In this document: positions 40,241-49,257 of the stretch, piece after piece
How the letters are laid out: each line of letters opens with the position of its first letter
Numbering within the stretch: the first letter of the stretch is position 1
NCBI GenBank assembly: GCA_017962165.1
Contig: JAGCVW010000031.1
Span: 1 to 55,041 of the forward strand
DNA length: 55,041 bases
Reading direction: 5' to 3'
Source of the DNA: Bacteroidales bacterium
Lineage (GTDB): Bacteria; Bacteroidota; Bacteroidia; Bacteroidales; UBA932
The notes under the pieces: model-generated
Databases searched by the model: none
What the model saw: only the letters and a program-made list of their open reading frames with translations
What the model was told of the DNA's origin: nothing
Program-made: the position numbers and the translations under genes

Positions 40241-41772
40241 TTCTGGACTGAAATCTTGTATCCGGGGGAGTAAACCACCCGGCGGATTCCGGAATTGATA
40301 TCTCCAACCGATTCGGGATCCCAGGCGAACTTGAAGTTGGTCTGGAGGCCCGACATAGTGAAATCATCGAGTTTCTGCTGCCAGTTGCGGCCGTAGTTTT
40401 CGCAGGCGGTCACGAAGTACTTAACCGTATCGTATCCGTGGAAGGCGAAGTTGTCCGGTTCATCCTGGAACAGCGCACGGAAGTCCTTTACGAACCTGAT
40501 CACGGCGGGGTCGTCGTAATTGATGTGGTAGGTAGCGCTCTGATGCAGGCGCGCCCCGCACATCTCGTCCACTTCCTGCGACTTGGTCTTCGCGGGACCG
40601 TATATATAGGTATTGTGGCCCATGTAGTTCTGGAGGGCGACGTTCCTTATCACATCGGAGACGAAAACGTCGTGCTCGGAGGCGGCGACCACCCATGTGA
40701 CCGTGTCCTTTAGGTGGGTGTGGTAAGCGAAGAAGTCTTCGTTCATCTTGATGCCCTCGGAAAGGGCGTAGGAGACCTCGACCCGGTTCGAAATTGATTC
40801 AGGATCGATTTCGGAGACGAAAAGCTGGGAATTGGCGCTCATCGGGTAGCCGGACTCGCGGACGATGATCAGCGAATCTGCCGGGGCCATGTCGGACTTC
40901 ATCCATGAGACCGCATCTGCAATCTGGGTGCTGGCCGGGGTGGCGGCAAGAATCACCGGATGCTCGGCGACAAGCGGCTCCGTCTTCGGGTCCATGGGCG
41001 AGACTATGAACTTGCCTTCCGGCAGGAGGGGCAGCGTCCGCTGGATGTCGGCCGTGCTGACCGGGCCTATGATGACGTCGCTCTGCTCGAGCACTTTCCC
41101 GACACGCCCGAAATCCTTCGCCGATGAAACATCGATTACGGTAAGGTCTACCTCTATATCTTCCGCCCCGAGGTCACGGGCCGCCAGGAGCGCGCCGAAG
41201 TAGAAGTTCATGTAGTACTGGTTCGGGGCCGCGTCGGCAGCGAGCGGAAGCAGCAGCGCGACATGGATCCGGTCCACATAATCGTAGACGAACGCCGGCC
41301 TCACCGGCCCCGCTGGAATACTGTCCACGGGCATGGCCAGGCTGTCGAGCGGCGCGAGGGTGTCGGCTGGGGCCAGTGTATCAACGGGAGCGAGAGTATC
41401 TGACGGCGCGGGAACGCTGTCAACGGGCGCAGTCAGGGAATCGACGGGGGCCGCCAGAGTGTCGGATGGCTCCGGCTCCGGCGCCTTGAGATCCGCAATC
41501 CTTACCGGAATCAGCAGCACGTCGCCCGGATGGATGGGCTTGTTGTGGAGGTCCAGCTTCGGATTGGCGTCGATTATGTCGAGGGTGGAAACCCCATAGG
41601 CCTTGCCGATGGAATAGAGGGTCTGGCGCGCCACCACTACGTGGGCGTAGAAGAGGTGGTCGCCCTTGCGGACCATGTCGGTCGAGACCTTCACGGGTAC
41701 GGGCGTTACCTCCTGGGCGCCAAGGGCCTGGAATCCGAGGATAAGGGCTGCTATGAGGAAAAACCGTTTCAC
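40237..41772 (-). CDS. LysM plus periplasmic-binding-protein-fold envelope protein
   Basis: A 511-residue secreted protein (signal MKRFFLIAALILGFQALGA). Residues about 45-90 form a LysM domain (YSIGKAYGVSTLDIIDANP), which binds peptidoglycan. A low-complexity linker follows, with repeats of the type (D/V)(T/S)LAPVDSL. The C-terminal ~340 residues have the type I periplasmic binding fold (VALLLPLAADAAPNQ, SDVIIGPVSTADIQ, YIYGPAKT), similar in layout to LpoA-like activators or branched-chain amino-acid binding proteins. The ligand is unknown. It lies between ompH and the lipoprotein deformylase. Confidence 0.8.
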   Translation of the reverse strand: MKRFFLIAALILGFQALGAQEVTPVPVKVSTDMVRKGDHLFYAHVVVARQTLYSIGKAYGVSTLDIIDANPKLDLHNKPIHPGDVLLIPVRIADLKAPEPEPSDTLAAPVDSLTAPVDSVPAPSDTLAPVDTLAPADTLAPLDSLAMPVDSIPAGPVRPAFVYDYVDRIHVALLLPLAADAAPNQYYMNFYFGALLAARDLGAEDIEVDLTVIDVSSAKDFGRVGKVLEQSDVIIGPVSTADIQRTLPLLPEGKFIVSPMDPKTEPLVAEHPVILAATPASTQIADAVSWMKSDMAPADSLIIVRESGYPMSANSQLFVSEIDPESISNRVEVSYALSEGIKMNEDFFAYHTHLKDTVTWVVAASEHDVFVSDVIRNVALQNYMGHNTYIYGPAKTKSQEVDEMCGARLHQSATYHINYDDPAVIRFVKDFRALFQDEPDNFAFHGYDTVKYFVTACENYGRNWQQKLDDFTMSGLQTNFKFAWDPESVGDINSGIRRVVYSPGYKISVQK

Positions 41773-42384
41773 TTACTTCTTCTTGGAAGCTGCGTATTCG
41801 CCGTTGAGGCCTTCGAGTATCTCGGAGGTGATGTTGAGGGCTGCGTCTGCGTCGACCACGGGCTGGCTGAGAAGTCCGCTGGTGGTGGAGAAGATCATGG
41901 TGAAGCCCTTCTCCTCATTGTACTTCTTCACATATTCGCCGATGGCGTTGGCGACATTGTTGAGCATGACCTGCTGCTCCTCGGCCATTTCGTTGTTCTT
42001 CTGCTGGAGAAGCTGCTGGAAAGCGGCGGCCTTCTCCTGGAGTTTGCTGTACTGCACTTCGGCTGTAGAACGGGTTACGAGGCCCTTGTTGAGCTTGTCG
42101 GCGAGCTCTTTCTGCTCGTTCTCAAGCTTTTTGTTGCGGCGCTCGAGATCGTCGTTGATTCCCTTGGCCTTCTTCTCGAAAGAGGCGTTGAGGTCGATGG
42201 CCATCTGGTAGCCGGCCACCACTTCGTCTATGTTGAAGTAAGCGAAATTGACGGCTGCCGCTTCGGCTGCCTCAGCCTCGGCTTCCGCCTTGGAAGCTTT
42301 GTCGCAGGGGATGATTGTAAGTGCGAGAGCTGCGAGTGCGGCCACAAGGGCGCAGATGCTCAGGATGATGGGGGTCTTTTTCAT
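41773..42384 (-). CDS. OmpH/Skp-family periplasmic chaperone
   Basis: A 203-residue protein with an N-terminal hydrophobic segment (ILSICALVAALAALALTI) that may be a signal anchor, then NFAYFNIDEVVAGY and a long Lys/Glu-rich coiled coil (about 75-140) typical of the trimeric Skp tentacles. Skp/OmpH holds unfolded outer-membrane proteins. Its stop abuts the LysM gene with no gap; pdxJ lies 12 nt upstream. A second OmpH gene follows bamA. Confidence 0.85.
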   Translation of the reverse strand: MKKTPIILSICALVAALAALALTIIPCDKASKAEAEAEAAEAAAVNFAYFNIDEVVAGYQMAIDLNASFEKKAKGINDDLERRNKKLENEQKELADKLNKGLVTRSTAEVQYSKLQEKAAAFQQLLQQKNNEMAEEQQVMLNNVANAIGEYVKKYNEEKGFTMIFSTTSGLLSQPVVDADAALNITSEILEGLNGEYAASKKK

Positions 42385-42396
42385 TTCTATACTGTA

Positions 42397-43119
42397 TTAT
42401 TTGTTAGCGTGTGTGAGACGGAGATACTCCGCGACCGTCTTTTCGAGGCCCATGTACAGGGCGTCGCTGATAAGGGCGTGGCCTATTGAGACTTCGTCCG
42501 TCCAGGGGATTGTCTGCACGAAGTATGCCAGGTTTTCAAGGCTCAGGTCGTGGCCGGCGTTGAGACCGAGCCCGCAGAAGCGCGCGGCGCGGGCCGCCGC
42601 GAGATAGGGCTCGATCGCCTCAGCCGGCCCGGAAGCGTAACCGGCGGCATAAGCGGCCGTATACAGTTCAACCCTGTCCGCTCCGCATTCCTTTGCTGCA
42701 AGGGCCATCTCCGGCACGGGGTCGATGAAGATCGACACCCGGATGCCTTTGGAGTGGAACAGCGAGCACATTTCGGTAAGGAAGGCCTTGTTCTCAACGA
42801 CATTCCAGCCTGCGTTGGAGGTGATGGCGTCGTGGTCGTCCGGCACGAGGGTGACCTGGTCGGGTACGACCTCCAGCACAAGCTCGCGGAACGACGGTTC
42901 GGGATTACCCTCGATATTGAACTCGGTCTTTACCAGGTGGCGGAGCTGGCGGACGTCCCAATAGCGTATGTGGCGGCCGTCCGGACGCGGGTGGACGGTT
43001 ATACCTTCCGCGCCGAAACGCTCGATGTCGACGGCCGCTTTCTCTACGTCCGGAAGGTTTCCTCCGCGGGCGTTTCGAAGGGTCGCGATCTTGTTGATAT
43101 TTACGCTAAGCCTTGTCAT
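42397..43119 (-). CDS. pdxJ: Pyridoxine 5'-phosphate synthase
   Basis: PdxJ condenses 1-deoxyxylulose-5-phosphate with 3-amino-2-oxopropyl phosphate, the ring-closing step of B6 synthesis. I start at ATG 43119 (MTRLSVNINKIATLRNARGG), giving 240 residues; the longer open frame runs through the promoter. Motifs: GITVHPRPDGRHI, EVVPDQVTLVPD and GLNAGHDLS. It heads the pdxJ-ompH-LysM-def operon. pdxB of the same pathway is at 3055-4161. Confidence 0.96.
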   Translation of the reverse strand: MTRLSVNINKIATLRNARGGNLPDVEKAAVDIERFGAEGITVHPRPDGRHIRYWDVRQLRHLVKTEFNIEGNPEPSFRELVLEVVPDQVTLVPDDHDAITSNAGWNVVENKAFLTEMCSLFHSKGIRVSIFIDPVPEMALAAKECGADRVELYTAAYAAGYASGPAEAIEPYLAAARAARFCGLGLNAGHDLSLENLAYFVQTIPWTDEVSIGHALISDALYMGLEKTVAEYLRLTHANK

Positions 43120-43128
43120 GCAAACGCG

Positions 43129-43157
43129 CAAAAATACAAATAAAAATGCTAAATTTG
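43129..43157. promoter_or_regulatory. Divergent promoters of pdxJ and nadK
   Basis: Minus-strand -7 box TATTTTTG (43129-43136) for pdxJ and plus-strand TAAATTTG (43150-43157) for nadK; each lies nine bases from its start codon. Confidence 0.6.
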
Positions 43158-43166
43158 AGGCTCCAT

Positions 43167-43979
43167 ATGAAAATTGCATATTTCATAAAGAAATCGGGCC
43201 TTGTGGCCGACCCCGCAGTCCGGTCCTTCCTCGAAAGACTCGCGGCTGCAGGTCCTGAGGTCTACGATGTGGCCGGCGGGCTCCAGGACGGGACCGACAT
43301 GCTCGTCGCTTTTGGCGGCGACGGAACCTTCCTTACCGCCTCCCGCATTGTCTGCCAGGCCGGCATCCCTATACTCGGAATCAACCTCGGCCGCATGGGC
43401 TTCCTGTCCGACGGCGAACTTGGCTCCGTGCTTGAGCCCCTGCTGGAGGGTAGGTATACCATAGAAGACCGCGAGATGCTCGAGGTCAGGGTGGAAGGAG
43501 CGGGCACTCCCGCTATCTTCCCGTATGCCCTCAACGAAGTTGCCGTCCGCAGGAGCGGAGCCGGAACTCTCGGAGTGGGCCTGACGCTCGACGGAGCCGA
43601 ACTCCCGACTTACTGGTGCGACGGCCTGCTCGTATCTACCAGCACCGGCAGCACCGCCTATTCGCTCAGCGTCGGCGGTCCGATTTGCCCGCCCGACGTG
43701 GATGTGTTCATTATCGCCCCTATAGCGCCGCACAACCTCAATGTCCGGCCGCTGGTCGTCTCCCGCAATGCAAAAATCGAGATGACCGCCACCGACAGCA
43801 AGAACCGTTCGGTACTCCTGTCGGTCGACAACAAAGACTACGTGCTCCCCGCAGGAGCGCGAATCAAAGTCGGCTGCGCCCCGTTCGCGCTGAGGCGGGT
43901 CGCCCTCGGAAAATCAAGTTTCATCGACGCCCTGCGCTCCAAACTTTTCTGGGGCGAGGACGTTCGCAACCCCAGGTAA
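43167..43979 (+). CDS. nadK: NAD kinase
   Basis: Phosphorylates NAD to NADP. From ATG 43167 (MKIAYFIKKSG) the protein is 270 residues with the catalytic GGDGT (50-54), NLGRMGFLSD, and the STGSTAYSLSVGGP block. The upstream in-frame ATG at 43113 overlaps the pdxJ start and the promoters. uppS starts immediately after its stop. Confidence 0.96.
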   Translation: MKIAYFIKKSGLVADPAVRSFLERLAAAGPEVYDVAGGLQDGTDMLVAFGGDGTFLTASRIVCQAGIPILGINLGRMGFLSDGELGSVLEPLLEGRYTIEDREMLEVRVEGAGTPAIFPYALNEVAVRRSGAGTLGVGLTLDGAELPTYWCDGLLVSTSTGSTAYSLSVGGPICPPDVDVFIIAPIAPHNLNVRPLVVSRNAKIEMTATDSKNRSVLLSVDNKDYVLPAGARIKVGCAPFALRRVALGKSSFIDALRSKLFWGEDVRNPR

Positions 43980-44669
43980 ATGATTGTTCCCCAACACATA
44001 TCCATCATCATGGACGGCAACGGCCGCTGGGCCCGCCAGCGTGGCCTGGACCGCGTCCAGGGCCACATCGAGGGCGTGAAGAGCGTCCGTGCCGTCACCG
44101 AAAAATGCGTGGAGCTCGGAGTGAAGTACCTCTCGCTCTATGCATTCTCGGAAGAGAACTGGAACCGTCCCGGCGAAGAGGTCTCCGCGCTGATGTCGCT
44201 CCTTGCGAAGTGCATGATAGAAGAGTACAATACACTGATGGACAACGGCGTCCGTTTCCGCGTGCTCGGGAACCGCTCGCGCCTGGCCCCCGATCTGGCT
44301 GAAGCCATCTCGAACCTTGAAAAGGCCACCGAGAACAATCCCAACACCACCATGCTCATAATGCTGAGCTACAGCGGAAAGTGGGATATCCTTCAGGCCG
44401 CCCGAAAACTGGCCGCTTCCGGTAAGAACCCGGAGGAGATCACCATGGAGGACATGGATTCGGCCCTCGTCACTGCAGGCGTGCCGGACCCTGAACTCCT
44501 TATCAGGACTTCGGGCGAGCAGCGCATCAGCAACTACATGCTCTGGCAGACCGCCTATACCGAGTTTGTCTTCACCGACACACTTTGGCCTGATTTTAGA
44601 AAGGATAGCCTGGTGGCCGCGATCGAGGAGTATTCCCGCCGCGACCGCCGCTTCGGAAAAGTGAAATAG
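43980..44669 (+). CDS. uppS: Isoprenyl transferase / undecaprenyl diphosphate synthase
   Basis: cis-Prenyltransferase making the C55 lipid carrier for peptidoglycan and other glycans. The 229-residue sequence has catalytic MDGNGRWARQ (Asp12), YLSLYAFSEENWNRP, and the C-terminal DPELLIRTSGEQRISNYMLWQ region (quoted in part as RTSGEQRISN). It is joined to nadK without a gap. Confidence 0.96.
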   Translation: MIVPQHISIIMDGNGRWARQRGLDRVQGHIEGVKSVRAVTEKCVELGVKYLSLYAFSEENWNRPGEEVSALMSLLAKCMIEEYNTLMDNGVRFRVLGNRSRLAPDLAEAISNLEKATENNPNTTMLIMLSYSGKWDILQAARKLAASGKNPEEITMEDMDSALVTAGVPDPELLIRTSGEQRISNYMLWQTAYTEFVFTDTLWPDFRKDSLVAAIEEYSRRDRRFGKVK

Positions 44670-44675
44670 TTTGAC

Positions 44676-44683
44676 TATCTTTG
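44676..44683 (+). promoter_or_regulatory. bamA -7 box
   Basis: TATCTTTG, 19 nt before the bamA ATG. Confidence 0.6.
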
Positions 44684-44702
44684 TGGGCTTTTTCAGACAG
44701 GT

Positions 44703-47297
44703 ATGAAGTTTAACCGGATACTGTTAACCGCCGTTCTCTGCGCCGCCGCATCCTTCCAGGCCCGTGCGCAGGTCGAGGTGGATTACACCCATCCCCAGAA
44801 ATACATAATCGGCGGGGTCACCGTCGAGGGAAACACATATTTCTCGGACCAGCAGATCATCCAGCAGTCCGGTCTGGTCGCCGGCAGGGAAATCACCGTC
44901 CCCGGCGACGACATGTCGAACATCCTCAAGAAGCTCACCCTCCAGAATTATTTCGAGGACGTAGGCCTTTATATCGACCACCTCAGCGAGAGCCGTGATA
45001 CCGCGTGGTTCCGCATCGAGCTTCAGGAGCGCCCGCGTATTTCGCGCTGGTCCTTCACCGGAGTGAAGTCCGGAGAGAAGAAGGAAATACAGGAAAGGCT
45101 CAATATCCGCCGAGGCGGAGAGTTTTCCCAGTATGTGGAGAGCACCTCTATAGGCATTATCAAGCGCTACTACGCCGAGAAAGGCTTCCTGCTTTGTGAC
45201 GTGAAGGCCGAGGTCCAGAAAGACTCGGTCGTGCGCAACGCCATCAGGGTCAACTTCGCGGTGGACAGGGGAGACAAGATCAAGATCAGGGACATCAACT
45301 TCAACGGCAACGAAAACGTCTCCGACTTTAAGCTGGCCCGTTCGATGAAGAAGACAAAGTCCCACAAGATCTACAACTTCTTCAGCAGCAAGAAATTCAA
45401 CGAAAAGGAGTATCCGAACGACAAGAAACTCCTCGTAGAGGCCTTCAAGGAAGCCGGCTACCGCGACGCGCACATCGTCAGCGACAGCCTCTACTACGTA
45501 GACATAGTCAAGAAAAACGGCAAGATCAAGAAGCGCATGAACATCGACCTCAATATCGAAGAGGGCGATAAGTATTACTTCCGCAACGTCACCTGGACCG
45601 GCAACTCCGTTTACAGCACCGACGCGCTCAACGGCATCCTCAACATCAACAAGGGCGACGTCTACGACGTGGTCTCGATGGAGAAGAGGCTCTTCGGCGG
45701 CGGCAAGCAGAGCGACTACGACATCTCCAAGCTCTACCGCGACAACGGCTACCTGTTCTTCCAGGTCACTCCGGTCGAGACGAATATCCAGAACGACTCG
45801 GTCGACGTCGAGCTCCGCATCACCGAAGGCAAGCAGGCGACCCTGAACAACGTCGTGATCAACGGCAACGACCTTACCAACGAAAAGGTGGTCCGCCGCC
45901 AGGTCTTCACCCGCCCGGGCTACCTCTTCAGCCAGAGCGACTTCGAAAGGTCCGTGCGCGAAATCGCTTCACTCGGCCAGTTCGACGCTGAAGCTATCAT
46001 GCAGCAGGGAACCGGCTACAACATCATCCCTAACCAGCGCGACAACACTGTCGATGTGGTCTACAATGTCACGGAGAAGCCTTCCAGCCAGCTCGAACTC
46101 TCCGGCGGATGGGGCGGAAACACTTTCGTGGCCACGGTCGGCGTCAGCTTCAACAACTTCTCGACCCACCGTTTCTTCGACAAGGACGCATGGAGGCCTG
46201 TGCCGCTGGGAGACGCCCAGAACCTCGCATTCCGCTTCCAGACCAACGGAACATACTACACGGCCCTTACCGCCAGCTTTACGGAGCCATGGCTCTTCGG
46301 CAAGAAGCCTACTTCGCTCAGCCTTTCGGCCTACTATACCCGCCAAACCAACTCCTACCTTGCGCTCAACATCCTGAGCCATGACCGCCAGATGGAGGTC
46401 TTCGGAGCCTCGGCCTCGCTGGGCAAGCGCCTGAAGTGGCCCGACAGCTACTTCGTGCTCTACAACGGCCTGAGCTGGCAGACATATAAACTGACCAACT
46501 GGTACTCCGGATACTTCATCTTCGACGACGGCCTCGCTAACAACCTGAGTTACTCGATCAACCTCATGAGGAACTCCACCGACCAGCAGATCTATCCCCG
46601 TCAGGGCTCTGATTTCTCCGTCGGCCTGTCGTTCACTCCGCCGTACTCGCTGTTCCGCAAATACGATTTCGATGCCTCAGGGAACAAAGTCCCCGTGGCC
46701 TCATATAAAGACGTAGACTATACCAAGTGGGGTTCCGACACCCGTTACAAGTGGATTGAATACCATAAATGGAAAGTGTCGGCTGCCCAGTACATCAAGC
46801 TTGCCGGAGATCTGGTCCTGATGGCCCGCGCGCAGTTCGGCTATCTCGGCTACTACAACCGCAACTGGGGCTACTCCCCGTTCGAGGGCTTCCTCGTCGG
46901 AGGAGACGGAATGTCCGGCTACAGCACCTACGGTTCGGAGGTGGTTTCCCTGCGCGGCTACGAGAACTACTCCCTTACGCCTTACCAGAACACTACCTAC
47001 AACTCCAACGGCTATGCCTATGCAGGTAATGTCTACGACAAGTTTACCGTGGAACTCCGTTACCCTGTTATCCTCCAGCCGACATCGACCATCTTCGTGC
47101 TCGGCTTCATCGAGGGCGGTAACTGCTGGTCGGATATCCGTGAGTTCAACCCCTTCCAGATCTACCGCTCGGCCGGCGTCGGCGTGCGCGTATTCCTCCC
47201 GATGGTCGGTCTGCTCGGCGTCGACTGGGGTTACGGCTTCGACAGCGCCAGCAAGGGCGGAAGCCAGTTCCACTTCGTGATTGGACAGCAATTCTAG
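44703..47297 (+). CDS. bamA: Outer-membrane protein assembly factor BamA
   Basis: Central Omp85 protein that folds outer-membrane beta-barrels. The 864-residue protein has a signal peptide (ending FQARAQ), about five POTRA domains over residues ~25-430 (for example IGGVTVEGNTYFSDQQI, IRDINFNGNENVSD, LNNVVINGNDLTNEKVV), and a C-terminal 16-strand barrel with the hallmark SLRGYENY and a final ...HFVIGQQF strand ending in Phe. The partner bamD lies at 36667-37455, and an OmpH/Skp gene follows. Confidence 0.95.
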   Translation: MKFNRILLTAVLCAAASFQARAQVEVDYTHPQKYIIGGVTVEGNTYFSDQQIIQQSGLVAGREITVPGDDMSNILKKLTLQNYFEDVGLYIDHLSESRDTAWFRIELQERPRISRWSFTGVKSGEKKEIQERLNIRRGGEFSQYVESTSIGIIKRYYAEKGFLLCDVKAEVQKDSVVRNAIRVNFAVDRGDKIKIRDINFNGNENVSDFKLARSMKKTKSHKIYNFFSSKKFNEKEYPNDKKLLVEAFKEAGYRDAHIVSDSLYYVDIVKKNGKIKKRMNIDLNIEEGDKYYFRNVTWTGNSVYSTDALNGILNINKGDVYDVVSMEKRLFGGGKQSDYDISKLYRDNGYLFFQVTPVETNIQNDSVDVELRITEGKQATLNNVVINGNDLTNEKVVRRQVFTRPGYLFSQSDFERSVREIASLGQFDAEAIMQQGTGYNIIPNQRDNTVDVVYNVTEKPSSQLELSGGWGGNTFVATVGVSFNNFSTHRFFDKDAWRPVPLGDAQNLAFRFQTNGTYYTALTASFTEPWLFGKKPTSLSLSAYYTRQTNSYLALNILSHDRQMEVFGASASLGKRLKWPDSYFVLYNGLSWQTYKLTNWYSGYFIFDDGLANNLSYSINLMRNSTDQQIYPRQGSDFSVGLSFTPPYSLFRKYDFDASGNKVPVASYKDVDYTKWGSDTRYKWIEYHKWKVSAAQYIKLAGDLVLMARAQFGYLGYYNRNWGYSPFEGFLVGGDGMSGYSTYGSEVVSLRGYENYSLTPYQNTTYNSNGYAYAGNVYDKFTVELRYPVILQPTSTIFVLGFIEGGNCWSDIREFNPFQIYRSAGVGVRVFLPMVGLLGVDWGYGFDSASKGGSQFHFVIGQQF

Positions 47298-47320
47298 AAT
47301 AATCAATAATGACAAGCAAT

Positions 47321-47872
47321 ATGAAAAAAGCATTCGTTATCGCATTCGCGGCTCTTCTGAGCATCGCCGCTATGGCGCAGCCCAAGTTCGCCCATGTCAA
47401 CTTCACCGAGCTCGTCCAGCTCATGCCCGAAGCCGACCAGGCCCGCGCTACCATCCAGGCCTCAAGCCAGGAAGCACAGGAAACTTATCAGGCCATGGTC
47501 GATGAGTTCAACTCAAAGTACCAGACCTATCAGCAGAAAGTCAGCACCTGGACTCCCGCCATCCGCGAGAGCAAGGAAAAGGAACTAACCGAGATCCAGC
47601 AGCGCATCACCTCCTTCGAGACCAATATCCAGGCCGAGCTCGCCCAGCAGCAGCAGACCCTGATGGCCCCCATCCAGAAGAAGGCCATGGACACCGTCAA
47701 TGAGATTGCGAAGAAGGACGGCTATGTCTATGTGTTCGACCTCTCCCAGGTCCTCTACTTCGACCCGGCCCAGAGCGTCGACCTTACCCCCGCAGCCCGC
47801 AAGGCCCTCGGCATCAAGGACGGCAGGACTCTCGAAACCCTCCAGCAGGAGCTTGCAGCACAGCAGCAGTAA
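47321..47872 (+). CDS. OmpH/Skp-family periplasmic chaperone
   Basis: From ATG 47321 (MKKAFVIAFAALLSIAAMAQ, a clear signal peptide) the protein is 183 residues; an ATG at 47309 would add MTSN. The sequence KFAHVNFTELVQLMPEADQA, a Gln/Glu-rich coiled coil and DGYVYVFDLSQVLYFDP match the OmpH/Skp family. Position 23 bp after bamA is the classical bamA-skp order. Confidence 0.9.
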   Translation: MKKAFVIAFAALLSIAAMAQPKFAHVNFTELVQLMPEADQARATIQASSQEAQETYQAMVDEFNSKYQTYQQKVSTWTPAIRESKEKELTEIQQRITSFETNIQAELAQQQQTLMAPIQKKAMDTVNEIAKKDGYVYVFDLSQVLYFDPAQSVDLTPAARKALGIKDGRTLETLQQELAAQQQ

Positions 47873-47890
47873 ACATTCAAACACATACCT

Positions 47891-49234
47891 ATGAAAACAG
47901 CTGAGATAATGGCGAATCTCCAGGCCAAGTATCCGGGAGAAAACGAATATCTTCAGGCAGTTCAGGAGGTCCTCGAATCGGTGGAGGAAGTCTATAACCA
48001 GCACCCCGAATTCGAGCAGGCTAAGATCGTCGAAAGGATGGTCGAGCCCGACCGTATCTTCACCTTCCGCGTCACATGGATCGACGACGAAGGCCAGGTA
48101 CAGATCAACACCGGCTACCGCGTTCAGTTCAACAGCGCAATCGGTCCCTACAAGGGAGGCCTCCGTTTCCACAAAGCGGTGACCCCTTCGATGCTGAAGT
48201 TCCTCGGCTTCGAGCAGACCTTCAAGAACGCCCTTACGACCCTGCCCATGGGCGGAGCCAAGGGCGGTTCGGACTTCAACCCGAGGGGCAGGAGCGATGC
48301 CGAGATCATGCGCTTCTGCCAGGCCTTCATGACCGAACTCTGGCAGTGCATCGGCCCTGATCAGGATATCCCCGCAGGCGATGTGGGAGTAGGCGGACGC
48401 GAAATCGGCTACCTCTACGGTATGTACAAGAAGCTCGCCCGCGAGTACAACACCGGCGTCCTTACCGGCAAGGGTTCCACATGGGGCGGCTCAGTCCTCA
48501 GGCCCGAAGCCACCGGCTTTGGCGCCCTGTATTTTACCCAGCACCTCCTCGAGAAGGCCGGCAAGGACCTTAAGGGTAAGAAGATCGCGCTCAGCGGCTT
48601 CGGCAACGTAGCCTGGGGCGCGGCGAAGAAAGCCGTCGAACTCGGCGCGAAGGTCGTGACCATTTCCGGTCCCGACGGAACAGTTGAAATCCACAACGGC
48701 ATCACTCCCGAAATGATCGACTACATGCTCGTGATGCGCGCATCGAACCACGACCGCGCCCAGGACATGGTAGACCGTTTCCCCGACCAGTGCGTCTTCC
48801 ATCCCGGCAAGAAGGCATGGAGCGTGCCCTGCGACATAGCGCTGCCGTGCGCATTCCAGAATGAGCTGTCCGAGGACGACGCCCGCGAGCTCGTCGAGAA
48901 CGGCTGCTGGTGCTGCTGCGAGGTCAGCAACATGGGCTGCCAGCCCGGCGCAATCCACTACTTCCAGCACAACGGCGTGCTCTTCGCTCCCGGCAAGGCC
49001 GTGAACGCCGGCGGAGTAGCCACCAGCGGTCTGGAAATGACCCAGAACGCCGAGCACATCAGCTGGAGCGGCAAGGAAGTGGACGAAAAGCTCCACTGGA
49101 TCATGCACTCGATCCACGAACAGTGCGTCAAATACGGAACCCAGCCCGACGGCTCGGTCGACTATGTGAAGGGCGCCAACATCGCCGGCTTCATGAAGGT
49201 CGCCACCGCAATGCTCGAGCAGGGAATCATCTGA
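47891..49234 (+). CDS. gdhA: NADP-specific glutamate dehydrogenase
   Basis: Interconverts 2-oxoglutarate plus ammonia and glutamate. The 447-residue protein has the hexameric GDH signature LPMGGAKGGSDF with catalytic Lys, the GPYKGGLRFH block, and the coenzyme domain ALSGFGNVAWGAAKKA. Length matches the NADP-dependent family of ~450 residues. It follows ompH by 18 bp. Confidence 0.96.
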   Translation: MKTAEIMANLQAKYPGENEYLQAVQEVLESVEEVYNQHPEFEQAKIVERMVEPDRIFTFRVTWIDDEGQVQINTGYRVQFNSAIGPYKGGLRFHKAVTPSMLKFLGFEQTFKNALTTLPMGGAKGGSDFNPRGRSDAEIMRFCQAFMTELWQCIGPDQDIPAGDVGVGGREIGYLYGMYKKLAREYNTGVLTGKGSTWGGSVLRPEATGFGALYFTQHLLEKAGKDLKGKKIALSGFGNVAWGAAKKAVELGAKVVTISGPDGTVEIHNGITPEMIDYMLVMRASNHDRAQDMVDRFPDQCVFHPGKKAWSVPCDIALPCAFQNELSEDDARELVENGCWCCCEVSNMGCQPGAIHYFQHNGVLFAPGKAVNAGGVATSGLEMTQNAEHISWSGKEVDEKLHWIMHSIHEQCVKYGTQPDGSVDYVKGANIAGFMKVATAMLEQGII

Positions 49235-49257
49235 TAGTGTATAACCTTATATAGTGT

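Noticed and set aside
41530..42489. 319-codon plus-strand frame opposite ompH and the LysM gene
   Set aside because: Antisense shadow; Leu/Val/Gly-rich composition arises from Lys/Glu/Gln codons of the opposite strand.
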